Shown piece by piece: positions 31,450-45,861 of a stretch of 64,000 bases of DNA. Source of the stretch: Pezicula radicicola (lineage: Eukaryota; Ascomycota; Leotiomycetes; Helotiales; Dermateaceae); NCBI GenBank assembly GCA_003008705.1, contig PDUO01000015.1, positions 997,290 through 1,061,289 on the forward strand, read 5' to 3'. Position numbers and translations under genes: made by a program. Below the pieces are notes generated by a model, which did not search any database, was not told the DNA's origin, and saw only the letters and a list, made by a program, of their open reading frames with translations. How positions within the stretch are numbered: position 1 is the first letter of the stretch; the number at the start of each line of letters is the position of its first letter.

Positions 31450-33283
31450 ATGGTCACAATCGCACTCAAGTCCAGGACGTTCCCGAATAGCCGAGCCATT
31501 GAATCCGCGATCCCAGAAATTATCCGGCCCCTCGTTAGAGCATATATTCTAGGATATGCTTCTTCCACAGCCCCGAGGTTACTCACCCTTCTGCTCACCC
31601 ATCTGAGTAGGAGAAGGAAGAATATCGATGTACTTCCCGAAGACTGCTTCTTCCCGAGTCTAACAAGAATACTGAGGGGCGGTTTAGAATGGCAGAGGTT
31701 CCCGACCTTTTGTACTGCTTTGGTAGGCGGAACTAGTTTTCTCGAGGTGCGTAACAGCTAGTCTCTTTGTGCTGCTTAGTTGAGAAAACTATAGCTAACT
31801 GCCTGCAGATACCTCTGACAAGACTATTTGCACGTCTAGCAAAGGACTTGACACAATCTTCTCGGTCAAGGTAAGCTGTTTTAGGGTTTGGTCACTTTTC
31901 GGGCCTTTCCACCAGTTCGGTACTTTTGAGTGCTGGACTGCATTTGGCAATGCTAGTCAGACTCGGATGTCAAGGCCTGATCGGTACTCACTCGCAATAT
32001 ACGTGATATACAAGTACCTTTCTTTTCGGGCCGGTTATATGCCTTTGATTTATGTCCTTTGATTTTCAGTCGTCACTAACAAGGACCTGTCTAACGTCTT
32101 CCTAGATCCGCGCTAACCTACATGATTATAGACTTACAAGATGGGTATCGACGTTCATTGCAGCTTGGTTCAGTCTGCAAATTCTCCAATCAAAAGAGAG
32201 CGATGCATATATCGATCGCGTCCCACCGAACACCTGTTCCTCCGATGGGGTTGCTCTCAAATCAGTGCGATTCGCAGGGCGAACCATGGACCTCACGCTC
32301 TTTGCTTTAACACGAGCAATGGATGTGATTGTTGGTGAACTATGGTCTCAACGGAAAGCTCGTCGTACAGCTACACAGAAATGGACTCGAGTACGCGCTT
32401 TTCTTTTGATTGGAGTAATGGTACTAACGATATGCAGACCGAGGCCGCCATATCAAAGATGGCTGATACGTCCATATTTGCCAGTTCTTGTGCGTTGATA
32501 ATGTGGGCTTTTATCTACATGCCCTCCCGTCTACCTCGCAATTACAACAAGTGGATCATGTCGGCTGCTCAAGTTGATCGGCGATTACTTGTCACCCTTC
32601 GAAAAGTTAGATTTGGCGAGATCAAGTATGGCGTGGAGACCGGAGAAGCTCACGTTCTTCAACCCATGTGCGAAGACTATGGATGGCCTCTTTCATACGG
32701 AGATCCGGTACAGAGTATTCCCTTTCCCTGCGAACTGGTACACATGGGAACAGGGAAGAATTGTGAGTATCATATGTTGAGTAGATGGGTGAGAAGTTTT
32801 AATTGGGCCTTCCTAACTTACCTTCCGCTCAACCTCACACTCACGTTACGAAGCCCAAGCAAGAAGGCTTTGCTAGTAGCACTGAAATCATCCATCCGTT
32901 CATCCTCCTTCCTCGCAACGTTCATTGCTCTATACTACTATGGCATCTGCCTGGCACGCACTCGTCTCGGTCCTAAAATCTTCGGGACCACCACGCCAGC
33001 ACGCCAGAGAATAGATTCGGGCCTATGTATAGCAAACGGCTGCGCAATGTGTGGCTGGTCGATCTTACTTGAAAATGCGTCCCGAAGGAAGGACATTGCA
33101 CTTTTCGTGGCACCCCGGGCTCTAGCAACGCTGTTCCCTCGAAGGTATCCGTGGAACCAGCAGTGGAGGGAGACGATGGTCTTTGCTATGAGCACAGCTG
33201 TTGTTTTCACATGTGCTAGAGAGAACCCACAGAGAGTTAGGGGGGTGTTGGGGAGGGTTCTTGCGCGGGTATTTAATGAGTAG
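31450..33283 (+). CDS. TMEM135-like integral membrane protein
   Basis: Exons 31450-31746, 31809-31870, 32132-32390 and 32438-33283 give 487 aa in an intact frame from MVTIALKSRTFPNSRAIESA. Exon 2 is only 62 nt and intron 2 (261 nt) is long for this window. The protein carries several hydrophobic segments (SSFLATFIALYYYGICLA; CALIMWAFIYMPSRLP; FNWAFLTYLPLNLTL). A conserved GKNCEYHMLSRW segment with Cys and His resembles the TMEM135/PMP52 N-terminal region found in peroxisomal and lipid-droplet-associated membrane proteins. Members are linked to peroxisome and mitochondrial dynamics in animals, while the fungal role is little studied. The location in peroxisomes is inference. The start codon could lie further upstream in an unseen exon. 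Confidence 0.75.
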
Positions 33284-33742
33284 TTGGGTAGTCTTAAAGT
33301 GTATGTAACGTGTGTAGTAGGATGTACTGTAGATGACTGATAAAAGTAGCACGAAATCTCTGAAGAATTTTCAAGGCGCCAAAAATAGTATAATCTCATA
33401 CATAGGCTATAACTAGCTTCCTAGCAGTCTCAGAAGATCATTACAAAAAATATTAAACTTGAAAAGGTTGTCAACAAGAAATGTTGCGAGTGGCTAAACC
33501 GTACATTACTTCTAAGAGCGTGGTTCCCTACACTCTTCCCCTGTTCCCCTGTCTTTAGTCTCTCCGCGTTCGGAGGAGGGAGCGCCAAGTCGAAGCGAGC
33601 GGTGAGCAGCGAGCCGGCCTTCTTGGCCTTCTCACCGATCTCAAACACCAGAAATCAAAACACCTTTACCATTCATTACATATTATACCAACTCATTAAA
33701 ACCACATCAAATTTCAGACCCACTTACTCACAAAAGCAAAAG
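33284..33742. other. Intergenic before the Cu-ATPase
   Basis: About 460 bp containing the 3' end of the TMEM135-like gene and the ATPase promoter. No gene is seen and I could not assign a copper-responsive element with confidence. Confidence 0.45.
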
Positions 33743-36700
33743 ATGTCTACAAGTGCTCAACTCAACGCAGATACCGCAACTGGCTTGCGTCAACGATCTT
33801 GCAAGAGAATCGCTTGTAGCACCACCAAGGTGGGGGGGACAAGTGAACCAGGAAAACCAGTGAAATGCTGTGATGGTATGTCACTCGCAAAGCTCTCATT
33901 TCAAACATATACTCCTCATCTCATCTCTCAATCCATCAAATCTAACTTGGTTCCAAAACAAAGAAAACTGTCTCGTTGAAGTTGCACGTCGTGAATGCGA
34001 TACCAATTGCAACGACAATCACAACAATCATGACCAAAAGTCTACTGATAAGGACAAAACAACGGAGAAAGCAAAATCGGCTCCTTGTGCTAATCATTAT
34101 GAGAAGACTAAAGAGAAGTATGGTACCATGTTGGAGAATCTGGGGTGTATCTGTAAGATTCTGTTGAGTTTGAATATTGAGAGTTGTTGTGTTATTCCTT
34201 CGCATGCTTCTTCTGTTAGGTCTGGTGGGTCGATTAGATCCATTAGGTCTAGCAAGTCTGGAAGATCTGGTATCTTCTCGACACAAGAGGTTGGGAAAGA
34301 GGTGGGTGTGAAGGGGGATGGTTGCGGTGGGGACTGTTGTGGTGATGAGTCTGTGGATTCACTTGATATTGGGGTTCCTGGAGGGACTTCGGAGGAGATT
34401 GATGATTGTTCGAAGAAGGACTGTTGCAGCAAGCCTGGTAAAGATCCCTTGCCAGCGACTAGGTTAGCCGCGGCAAAGGCTGAGGACTGTTCCAAGAAGA
34501 GCTGCTGCTCTGATGGATCTTCCAGCGTCCTCGCTCATGAGGTTCCTAAGGCAAGACCAGTGGAGGTTGGCGATTGCTCTAAGCAGAGTTGTTGCAGTGG
34601 TGAAAAGAAACTGCTAGTAACCCCGTTGGGTATAGAAAAGGTTGAGGACTGTTCCAAGAAAGGCTGCTGCTCTAGTGGATCTTCCAGCGTCCTCACTCAC
34701 GAAGTTCCTGGGGTAGGACTAGTGGAGGTTGATGACTGCTCTAAGCAGAGTTGTTGCAGTGATGAGACGACACTGCTAGCAACTCCGACTACGGCTAAGG
34801 TCGAAGGCTGTTCTAAGAAAGGCTGCTGCTCTGGTGGATCTTCTAGCGTCCTTAAGCAAGCAGTTGATAGACCAGGGCCAGTAGAGGTTGATGACTGTTC
34901 CAAGCAAAGCTGTTGCAGTGGTCAGAAAGCAAAATCAGCAACTCCGTTGACTATGGAAAAGGTTGAAGACTGTTCTAAGGAAAGTTGCTGTACCGATGCG
35001 ACATTGGCAGTCCCGTTGAATACAGCCAAAGCAGCGTGCTGCTCTAAAAAGAAGAGTTTCTGTACTTCTGAGATTCCAAAGCCTGCATCTCGACCAAACA
35101 CAGCCAAGGCAGGGTGCTGTTCCAAGAAGAGTCAGTGCAAGAAAGAACCTGTAAAGCCTGCCAAAGGAAACTCCATGAAGAGGAAAGACGACTGCTGCGG
35201 GAAGGATAACGACGCAGAGAGCGACTCGTGTTCTGGAAATGAGTCTAATTCTTTGAAAAAAGAAGATTGCTCAAAGAGTGCTTGTTGCACTACTAAGGCC
35301 TTGACCACCCCAAATTATTTTACAGAGAAAAGTACTTCATGGAAACCAGCCGCTGTGGATAAAATTACACCATCTCCGATAGCCACTGGAATCGACATCG
35401 AGAAAGGCTTGTTTGAAGTAGAGCATATTGTCTTAAGTGTTCATGGCATGACTTGCACTGGTTGCGAGAAGAAGCTCTATCGGTCACTAGATTCACTTCC
35501 AACGATCTCGAACATCAAAACCAGTCTCGTCTTAGCTCAAGCCGAATTCGATCTCACTGGACCTGCCATCATTGATGGCGTCGTTATAATTAAGACGATT
35601 GAGAAAATGACAGGCTTCAACTGCACAAAAATGTCACAGTCTGGAGAAGAGTTGGATATTTTTGTGGATGGCAATGTGCAGGAGTTTGCTAACAGAGATG
35701 GTCTGCCCCTTGGAGTTACCAACCTCGCGGTCGTCAACAAAAACACGATTCGAATCACCTACTATCCAAAAGTCATTGGTGCGAGAGAACTGCTTTCGGA
35801 TCCATTCTTTCGACAGGCAAGGCTCGCTCCTCATGCAGCTCGTCCCTTAATCGCTTCAGGCAGAGCTCATGTTCGTACGACTTTCTTGATGACTCTTCTT
35901 TCAGCTGTGTTGACGATCCCTGTCCTGGTTCTAGCATGGGCCCAACTCCCACCGCATGAAATTCTTTATGGAGCAATATCATTAGGACTGGCCACAATCG
36001 TACAAACTGTTATCGCTGGTCCTTTCTATATCGGTGCACTCAAAGCACTCATTTTCTCCCGGATGATAGAGATGGATCTTCTAATTGTTATAAGCACCAC
36101 TACGGCATATATTTACTCAGTGATCGCATATGCTTACCTCGTAGCTGGAAAGCCCTTATCGACAGGAGAGTTCTTCGAGACTAGCACTTTACTTGTCACC
36201 CTGATTATGCTTGGACGCGCTGTGAGCGCTTTTGCTCGACAAAGAGCAGTTGAGTCAATTTCCATTGAATCGTTGCAGACACCTACTGCACTTCTGGTAG
36301 ATCCTAAGAATCATCAAGAGCAAGAGATCGATGCACGCCTACTACAATACCAAGATTTGTTCAAAGTTCTGCCAGACACTTCCATTGCCACCGATGGCAT
36401 TGTTCTTACGGGAGAGACCGAAGTTGATGAGTCGATGGTTACCGGTGAAGCCATGCTCGTAACCAAAAAGCCAGGAGCATCAGTCATAGCCGGCTCAATT
36501 AACCACTCAGGTACTTTACTCGTCCGACTCACACGTTTACCAGGTGAAAATACGATAAAAACAATTGGAAGTATGGTCGATCAAGCCAAGTCAACCAAGC
36601 CAAAGATTCAGGAACTCGCCGATCGCATAGCTGGGTACTTCGTACCCACGATTTTGGGAATCACTATGCTAGTATTTGTGATCTGGGTTGCAATTGGGAA

Positions 36701-37835
36701 AACAGTACGAAAGCAAAGTACAACCACTACTTGTATTGATGCAATGACCTTCGCCATCTCAGCTTTAATTGTCTCTTGTCCTTGTGCGATTGGTCTCGCC
36801 GTTCCAATGGTAGTCGTTATCGCAGGCGGCGTCGCAGCAAAGAATGGCTTGATATTCAAAACTGCGGAAACAATCCAAATTGCAAGAAATGTGTCTCACG
36901 TCATCTTTGACAAGACGGGCACCCTTACCCAAGGCAACCTTTCCGTCGTTGCAGAGAAGTATCCAACGAAAGCGACGAACATGGCTTTAGGTCCAATGAT
37001 CCTGGGGTTAACGACAAACAGCAAACATCCGGTATCCACAGCTATAGCTACTCACTTGAAGAACCTTCAGGTTCCAGCCTCGAAACTTGAGAATGTTGTG
37101 TCGATAGCTGGATGTGGTATTGAAGCAACCTTTAACGGAAAGGTGATTCAGGCTGGAAATCCATACTGGCTAGGCTTTCAAGAATCACCCGAGGTCAGCG
37201 AAATCCTCTCACTTGGCCTCACTGTTTTCTGTGTCTCTATTGGCAGCGAACTCGTCGCGGTATATGGACTCAACGATCTTCTCCGTTCCGACGCCATCGA
37301 AGCCATAAGCCAACTCAAGAAGCGATCAGTTGAAATCTCCATCGTCAGCGGCGACAACAAAGAAGCCGTCAATTCTATTGCCAGACAACTCAATATTCCA
37401 GAAACCCACATTCGTTCTCGATGCAGTCCAGCCGACAAACAAGTCTACGTAAAACAAATGCTCAAGCCTACCAAAAGCGTTGTTCTATTCTGCGGAGACG
37501 GCACAAACGACGCCGTAGCACTCGCTCAAGCAACCATAGGATTACACATGAACGAAGGCACAGACATAGCTCAAAGTGCAGCAGATGCAGTTCTCATGCG
37601 ACCATCTCTTCAAGGAATACTCATCCTGATGGATCTCTCTCAAGCTTTCTATCGACGTGTGGTTTTCAATTTCGTCTGGTCTTTTATTTATAATGTTTTT
37701 GCTATTTTACTTGCTGCTGGAGCTTTTCCGAATGCGAGGATTCCACCTCAATATGCTGGGTTGGGGGAGATTGTTAGTGTTGTGCCGGTTATTGCTGTTG
37801 CTATGCAGTTGAAGTGGGCTAGGTTCCAGAAGTGA
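33743..37835 (+). CDS. P1B-type heavy-metal (Cu-type) ATPase with Cys-rich N-terminus
   Basis: Exons 33743-33875 and 33964-37835 give 1334 aa. The catalytic core is complete: HMA domain with VHGMTCTGCEKK near 535; actuator MVTGEA near 870; transmembrane metal motif SCPCAIGLA near 983 (CPC, the Cu/Ag or Cd/Zn class signature); phosphorylation site DKTGTLT near 1027; NSKHPVSTA (HP motif); and hinge GDGTNDAVALAQATI near 1222. It should export metal from the cytosol using ATP. The N-terminal half (about 188-487) is an array of DCSKxxCC repeats resembling metallothionein. The architecture matches fungal CrpA/PcaA-like detoxification pumps, so plasma-membrane copper (or cadmium) resistance is the likely role. 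The last recognisable span is followed by IVSVVPVIAVAMQLKW and the end. The exact metal cannot be told from sequence alone. Confidence 0.92.
34391..35302 (+). repeat. Tandem Cys-rich metal-binding repeats within the ATPase gene
   Basis: Nine good copies of a C-S-K-x-x-C-C unit (variants DCSKKDCC, DCSKKSCC, DCSKQSCC, DCSKKGCC, GCSKKGCC, DCSKESCC, DCSKSACC), plus degenerate CCSKKKSFC and CCSKKSQC units, are spaced about 25-40 residues apart. Alternate units fall into two types (KK and KQ) separated by related spacers (GSSSVLxHEVP and TPLxxEKVE), pointing to growth by duplication of a two-unit block of about 190 bp. Confidence 0.85.
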
Positions 37836-39136
37836 TGAGGTTTCAGAGTTAATTTCTCGAAGAGTAGATTAGAACACAAAGTCAGGGCTTGCTTCTGCAG
37901 ACCTAGGATTTTAACTTCTGTTCTATTAGCGGAGAATCACCACTAAACTATAGCATAGAAACGATCAACGATTCTGTAGTTAAAAGTAAACTGGCGATAT
38001 ATATTAAATTCAAAATGTCGAGCAGAGTTTATAGGACTAAATGATCCAGCATCGAACTTCTGTCTATATATATATACCAAGAGATGTCTCCGCAGTGACG
38101 ATGCTCGCTTGGCATACCCGGTCCCCCAAATCGAATTAGCGACACGACCGTTGTAAGCCACCAGATAATCAATATAGCTAGAAAACACTATACACCTAGT
38201 TTAAAACATCATCGAACCATCTTTTTCATACGTTCTGGCATGTCAAGTCCTATTCTCCTCTAATTCAAATATTCCACTCAGCATCTGACTCGAATTCTCC
38301 AGGGATTACACTATACGAGTTATTGCCGAGGAACCAGTTAATGAGGACCCATTCAGAACAGATCCTTTGTAGAACCTAGAAGCGCACAAGACAAAAATTC
38401 AGGCGTGGTTTAAACTCTTAGAACACTAAATCCAATAACCCTCGAGGACTTTCGTCAAGCATATAGCCGTTCCGACATGCGTCGACCATATAAAACATAC
38501 TGCAATAGATAGCATTGCAAAGGAGATCTAACTGTCAGAACACCGAGGAGGTGAAGCCAAACACGAGACTTCCTATAGCGACACAATGATATAGATGTCA
38601 AAGGGTTTGTCACGAAATAGTCGTCTGTAAGGCACGTGCCACTGAACTCGTCGGAGATCGGTCTGTTTTACCTGAATTGCGAGCTCAATTATCATCAGCG
38701 TGGCGGCTCCAGATACCAAATGTGACGATATAGGCATGTTAAATCGATGAAGTCGATAATATGGGGTTAAAATGGGGTATTAATTAAGTTGCTAATTATA
38801 AGAAGACGAAATCAAGTATAGAAACTACCTAAGCTAGGCTACGTGACTATGGCACGTGCATTACAGGCGACCATTTCGTGGCATGGTTGCTGGGATGTTT
38901 AGATGGGTGAAATGCGAAGATGGTCCTTGTGTCTGAGCAGGGAGCTAAAGTCGTCACTGCCGTATCCTAAAGACGTCGCAAGGGAGTTGTCGGCTATCTA
39001 TATACCACGAGGGAAGCGTCGGAACTTCATATGATGAGTAAATCAAAGCAACATCTTTATTTGAGTAAGTCTAATCTCTCTATACCGAGAATCTTTCTAG
39101 ATGAATATGAACTTCACATGTCTCGACCACTCTCTG
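37836..39136. other. AT-rich intergenic region
   Basis: About 1.3 kb between the convergent 3' ends of the ATPase and the HAD phosphatase. Includes a TA microsatellite-like tract near 38065-38078. No gene is seen. It may contain degraded mobile sequence, but no ends could be defined. Confidence 0.45.
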
Positions 39137-40025
39137 CTACGAGATAGCCTTGATGCCATAACGTTCGTAGGGGAAATTTTCAAGACTAGGGAGATACTCA
39201 GCCCATCCATCGTCTACCTCTCCAAGCTGCCACTCATCACCAATCTCAACCAGACCAATCCTGCCTGCCAGAACATCCCTTTCTCTCCCCTTATACTCCT
39301 GCAGTAATCCAACATGTGGAACCCATACAACTCTCATTTTAGCTCTCCTTCCTGCCTCGACACCAGGGACAGAATCCTCAAAGACCAAGCACTCTTCTGG
39401 TGTGACTTCCTTTTCTCCTGGCTCAAGACTTGAATTGATCGTTTGTAGCGCCATCAAGAAGATATCAGGTGCTGGCTTTCCCCTTCCTTTCTGTACCCTG
39501 GGATCATCTCCTAAAACGCGTCTATTCTCATCAAAGACACTGAATGTCTGCTTTGTTTCCGGACGCGAAGTCTTCATTTCGAAATTATACTTCTCACTGC
39601 TAGACGCAAGTGCTATATGAACCTTATTCCCCTTAACATCATGGGCAGTTTTGAGATGCTGGAGAAGCTGCTCAACACCAGGTAGAGGTTTGCAGTCCGG
39701 AAAATGGATGTGTTGCTGCTCCCGCAGTTCAATTTTGAACTGTTCGCGTGATATAGGTAATTGAGCCCATGCGTGAAACACTTCACCAGTTGACGAGCCT
39801 GGCACTCCCATGAGCTTTGCTTTCACTGACCATGGCAAATGTGGGCAGCCGTACTTTTCGAGGACGTGATTTGCGCAGAGTGTATACATGTCCTCAGTGT
39901 TTATGAGGAGTCCGTCCATATCAAAAATGCATGCCCTCACTGGAGGAAAGCTATCGAAGATTAGAAAAGAACTTCTCTTTTTCTCATTGGGATCGAACTT
40001 ACTCGGATTTGGTCGTTGAACCCAT
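39137..40025 (-). CDS. HAD-superfamily phosphatase (pseudouridine-5'-phosphatase/GPP1-like)
   Basis: Exon 1 is 23 nt (40025-40003, MGSTTKS), and exon 2 is 39950-39137; the frame is intact for 278 aa. HAD motif I is FDMDGLLINTED, with both aspartates of DxDGL; motif II is IALASSS; motif III/IV is GRGKPAPDIFLMAL and CLVFEDSVPGVEAGRRAKM. The cap domain (LMGVPGSSTGEVF, LPISREQFKIEL) is the small C1 helical type of the DOG/GPP/HDHD1 group, which dephosphorylates sugar phosphates, glycerol-3-phosphate or pseudouridine-5'-phosphate. Fungal proteins of this length are usually annotated as HDHD1-like. A Mg2+-dependent cytosolic phosphatase is well supported; the substrate is not. The intron is 52 nt (GTAAGT to ATAG). 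Confidence 0.88.
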
Positions 40026-40489
40026 CTTAGGTGGTATGAAGTTATTCAGCACGTGATAGACGGAGAATCCCCTTTTCCAAGCGAGGAGGATATTTCAAGG
40101 TGCGGGTAGAATTAAGCTTAAATGTCCGAGCTGACTGAGAGAAGGAGAAAGCTGCAAATGACTGGGGAGCTGCCTAGGGACGTACGTGCTGGTTCTGGGG
40201 TGTCTCAAAAGGTGGAGGAGGGTTTGGACAAAAACAGCGGTGTGAAAGTGGGAAGAAGTAGGAAGGGGTCGTCGGTCAAACGCTAGTGGAAAAATTCCAG
40301 GCCGGCAGCCCGATTCTCGGCAAAGTGAGCATCTTAGCTTCTTTTTCAGTACTTAGCTAATAAGTCTAAGACCAGCAGCAATTCTGCAGGTACTGAATAG
40401 AATACGCTCTACTGCCATGGTTTCGGGGTCTTCCCACGTGTACCTTATTTCCTTAATGAGAGCATGTTGGACAGATTTCGGAAACTTCT
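40026..40489. other. Intergenic
   Basis: Promoter of the HAD gene and 3' flank of the broken incompatibility-type gene. Nothing else is seen. Confidence 0.5.
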
Positions 40490-42156
40490 TTAGATCTCGA
40501 CGAGTAAGATTTGACGGGGGCCAACGAGTATAGTATCACTAAGCAATTCGTCCTTATAGATTGGAGGTGGTGATTTTGAGGAGCTGCTACTTGGTTGACT
40601 CTCTCGTGGAGACATATTGGGTCTTACTGGGGTAAGAGTATTAACATCGGAGGTAGACTCAACTTCACGTTCACAAGAGGAGGATGTTCTGTCTTTATTG
40701 CCAAGAGCTTGTCTTTCCTGACTAGCAGAGGCCGTTCGGTCGACATTTTCTTTTAATATCCAGGAGACTAGATCTCTCTCCAACGTTCTCCCTCTACCAG
40801 TCAGCCATACCTGCTCGACCCAGTTTGCGACGTCCCGATGAAGGACGAAGTGTGTCTTTGGTGATCCATTTTTATCAAGTGCAAACTCGTCTGCTGCACT
40901 TAGCAGAAGAGATGGATGGTTATGGTTCGATAAGTTATCCATACCATTAGAACTCAAATTAGCGACATCTACTAACTCGAACCACATGTTAGGGCGTGCA
41001 CCTAGGAGAAACTCTTCGTCCAGAACATCTTCAATCTGCACCGGCAGTGGCCACCTTTGAGTCCTTGGAGGTATTCTGGTATCACCTTCCAGTCGGCGTG
41101 GGTGATCTCTTGTTTCGGCGCTTTCTCTAAAAGGAATCCCTGACTGATAGGACCAAGCCAACATGGATTCCTGCTCTTCACAAGCAACATGTTGGTTGTA
41201 CGGCAGACTGGGTAGATGTACTCTTGGAGCTGGACTGTGATCAGAGGTGTCGACTTCCGGTGGGTCGGACGAGGAACAACTCGTTACGTATGCAACGGGA
41301 ACAAGCAGAGTGTGGAGTGTAAGGATCTTGTGATTCAATCAAGCCCTCTGAGAACTGAGGGTCACTTGATTCGTCCTCTAGAGAAGACTTCTCTGTGTGT
41401 TCGTGCTCGGTACGTTCAAAGTCTCCTGTCGATGACTCCTCATCTGTAACCTCTTCTTGCTGATCAAAAACGCCCCGCTCACCAAGCTCCTGTATATAAG
41501 ACTTGATAAGCAGTTTGTGTTTCCGCAGGGCGGTGCCTAGGAAGCCTTCCCTGACCAGTTCACCACGCAAGCCTCTCCAGAAGGCCATGTCATCGTTCGT
41601 ATATGAAGTCCATACACTCCCCTCCTGATTCTTAGTCGGCATCTTTGCAGCTATCCAGTTGACAGATCCTCGTATCCCTTTCAAATATCCATCTCGGGAG
41701 CCGAGTTGTACCTCAACTCGACCTAATGACCCTAAAGACATGAGATTCAAGCTCATAGTAATAGCGGAAGTATACGCTGCAATTTTCAGCCTTATGTCTG
41801 CCAAGTCTTTCATTTCCCCATGTTCCGAACTGGATCTTCTGCCATAGTCGCTTCCCTTTCCTTCTATCATCTCCCAAAGCATTGTATTTCGTTAGAACGG
41901 TATCCATCACCTTTAGTATTCTTCCGCAATCCGCAACTTTCTCGTCCAACTCTTGTCTCCGACCCTCATCTGCGCGGTTGAGGAGGGAGTCGGGTCGCCC
42001 AGCTTCAGCTCGAAGACGCTTAAGCGCTCTGTGCAAGCTACCGACCTCTCTAGTCAAATCGTCGTGTTCGCCGCAGGCTTCTCTGGTGTTATTGAGTGTT
42101 TTCTATGCTAGCTGCACAAGCAAGATACCATCGCCCACGGAGAACCCAAAACTCAT
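40490..42156 (-). pseudogene. Broken fungal STAND/incompatibility-type N-terminal domain gene
   Basis: From ATG 42156 the reading is MSFGFSVGDGILLVQLA, then TAG where a Trp codon (TGG) is expected, followed by KTLNNTREACGEHDDLTREV and SLHRALKRLRAEAGRP. This is the common N-terminal helical module placed before NACHT, ankyrin or other repeats in fungal NLR-like and heterokaryon-incompatibility proteins. Around 41855 the frame shifts: KIQFGTWGNER in one frame, HGEMKDLADIRLK in the next, where the family has FGNGEMKDLAD. The second frame is open to 41241 (YTSAITMSLNLMSLGSLGRV) and a third to 40490 (PLPVQIEDVLDEEFLLGA; WFELVDVANLSSNG), so another change occurs near 41290. The G-to-A nonsense change would fit a C:G to T:A mutation process such as RIP. 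A spliced rescue of the TAG is not excluded, but I saw none. Confidence 0.75.
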
Positions 42157-43070
42157 GATGGCTGGCTATTGTCCAGGGCTTCCGAATAACTGAGGACACC
42201 AGTAGATTTTGCATTATACTCAGCTCAGTATAGTAGTCCCGACATAGATATATCGACGGCGGATTAGAACTGATGTTATCCATGATCTATCATCATCACA
42301 GCCTTGGGATGCAGTGTGACTCCAGTGCTTGCGGGCTGCAAAGGCCATTGGCAGGATGTATAACAAGGAAAACTCACCAAACCTACGCAACCGTCTCTTG
42401 TCGTGAAGTGTCGTCTTTTCAGATTAATAACTCGCCCCGATATCGATACTAATAGATGTAACTGAAGAAATACTTGTACAGCTCCTGAGCTCGAAGTGCC
42501 GCAATCAATGTAAATTGATGATTGGAGGATACTGAAAATGTCTGGCCCCCAAACATCAAGTTGACCGAAGCAACTTAGGACAAAGGTGGGCAGGATACAT
42601 TTCGGAAATTTGCCATATGAACTTGAAGCTTAGAGAGCATCTCAAAGTAGAAAACATGCTACTGATTCATGACACAGTATGGTTGTGTAGTCGGGGAGCT
42701 GACATAGCTGGATGTTGAAGTAAACTTTGAGGATTATGTAATCACAGCTGGGATACCCTGGATTTGAACTTCGACAGACAACATGAAACTCATAAATACT
42801 TGAAACACTTTTCGGCCTAACTCACATTATTTAAATGTCTCAACGCGTCTATCTCATTTCAGCATCAAGTGATAATTTTCTTCTAATAATTATTTGAGTA
42901 CAGAAGAACAAGTATCATGATATCGTCACAGCCCCATATCTTATCTCACAACTCACTCCTTCCCATCATCCACTCACAAAACATCACCAACCATCTTAAA
43001 CCAAATCCCCCACAAGAAGACAACCTCTTCCCCAAAAACAAGCCCCATCACATTAAAAAATAAAAATAAA
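42157..43070. other. Intergenic, no gene seen
   Basis: AT-rich interval of about 0.9 kb between the broken gene and the small plus-strand ORF. No domain or repeat was recognised. Confidence 0.45.
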
Positions 43071-43406
43071 ATGCCCCGCACCCTCCCCCCAACATCACTT
43101 AAAATCCTCTCGCTCTCACCACCAACACCAAACAACCCCTCCACACTCTCCGTAACCCTCCGACCAGAAAACGCATCCACGTTCGACCCTTCAATGAGTC
43201 TCTCATTCTGTTTCAAGAATCAAGGTCATGAGATCTTCATTGAACGGATTACCTTTCGAGAGTTACAGATGAATGGGGATGGGAGTGTAGGTGTTACGCT
43301 TACTGAGGTACCGAGAAGGAAGGATGAGAGTACGGTTATGGAGGTTGTGATGCATGTTTGGCAGGGAGAGAAGTGGTTGGGTGATTGGGTGGTGGGAAGG
43401 TATTGA
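43071..43406 (+). CDS. Small hypothetical protein (111 aa)
   Basis: A single open frame starting MPRTLPPTSLKILSLSPPTP, with an AATAAAATG start context. The C-terminal half is mixed polar with regular beta-like alternation (FCFKNQGHEIFIERITFREL; VVMHVWQGEKWLGDWVVGRY). I recognise no family. A compact beta protein is possible. The unusual base composition (C-rich first third, then G-rich) and nearby assembly gap reduce confidence, but the frame has good amino-acid balance. Confidence 0.45.
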   Translation: MPRTLPPTSLKILSLSPPTPNNPSTLSVTLRPENASTFDPSMSLSFCFKNQGHEIFIERITFRELQMNGDGSVGVTLTEVPRRKDESTVMEVVMHVWQGEKWLGDWVVGRY

Positions 43407-43413
43407 TTTTGGG

Positions 43414-43423
43414 NNNNNNNNNN
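43414..43423. other. Assembly gap (10 N)
   Basis: Ten ambiguous bases flanked by GGG and GGGGGGG. This is a scaffold join or unresolved G-tract, so the true distance here is uncertain. Confidence 0.98.
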
Positions 43424-43752
43424 GGGGGGGTTGACGGTGTTTGAGAATTTTGGATGATGTGATGAGTGATAGGCTTGGAGGAGAAAGCAGTTCGGTTGGA
43501 GGAAATCAGCTGGTTGTGAACACTTGGGGATGCTTATGAAAAGAGATTCTTGGATGTGGTCAAAATCCGGTAATGAAAGAGTTAAGTTATGTACGAGAAG
43601 TAAGGAACCATAAGCATATTTACAGTATGTGTTTCCCCCCAGGACTTTCCAACGTCCATTATACTCTCAAGATTTCTTCGGTGTCAGATTTTCCATCACA
43701 TATTGCTCACTGTCTCCACCAAATTTCGTGTTTTCTTTCTAGTCCACCGGAA
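43424..43752. other. Intergenic after gap
   Basis: About 330 bp between the gap and the 3' end of the glucoamylase gene. Nothing recognised. Confidence 0.45.
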
Positions 43753-45861
<2,109 letters not shown>

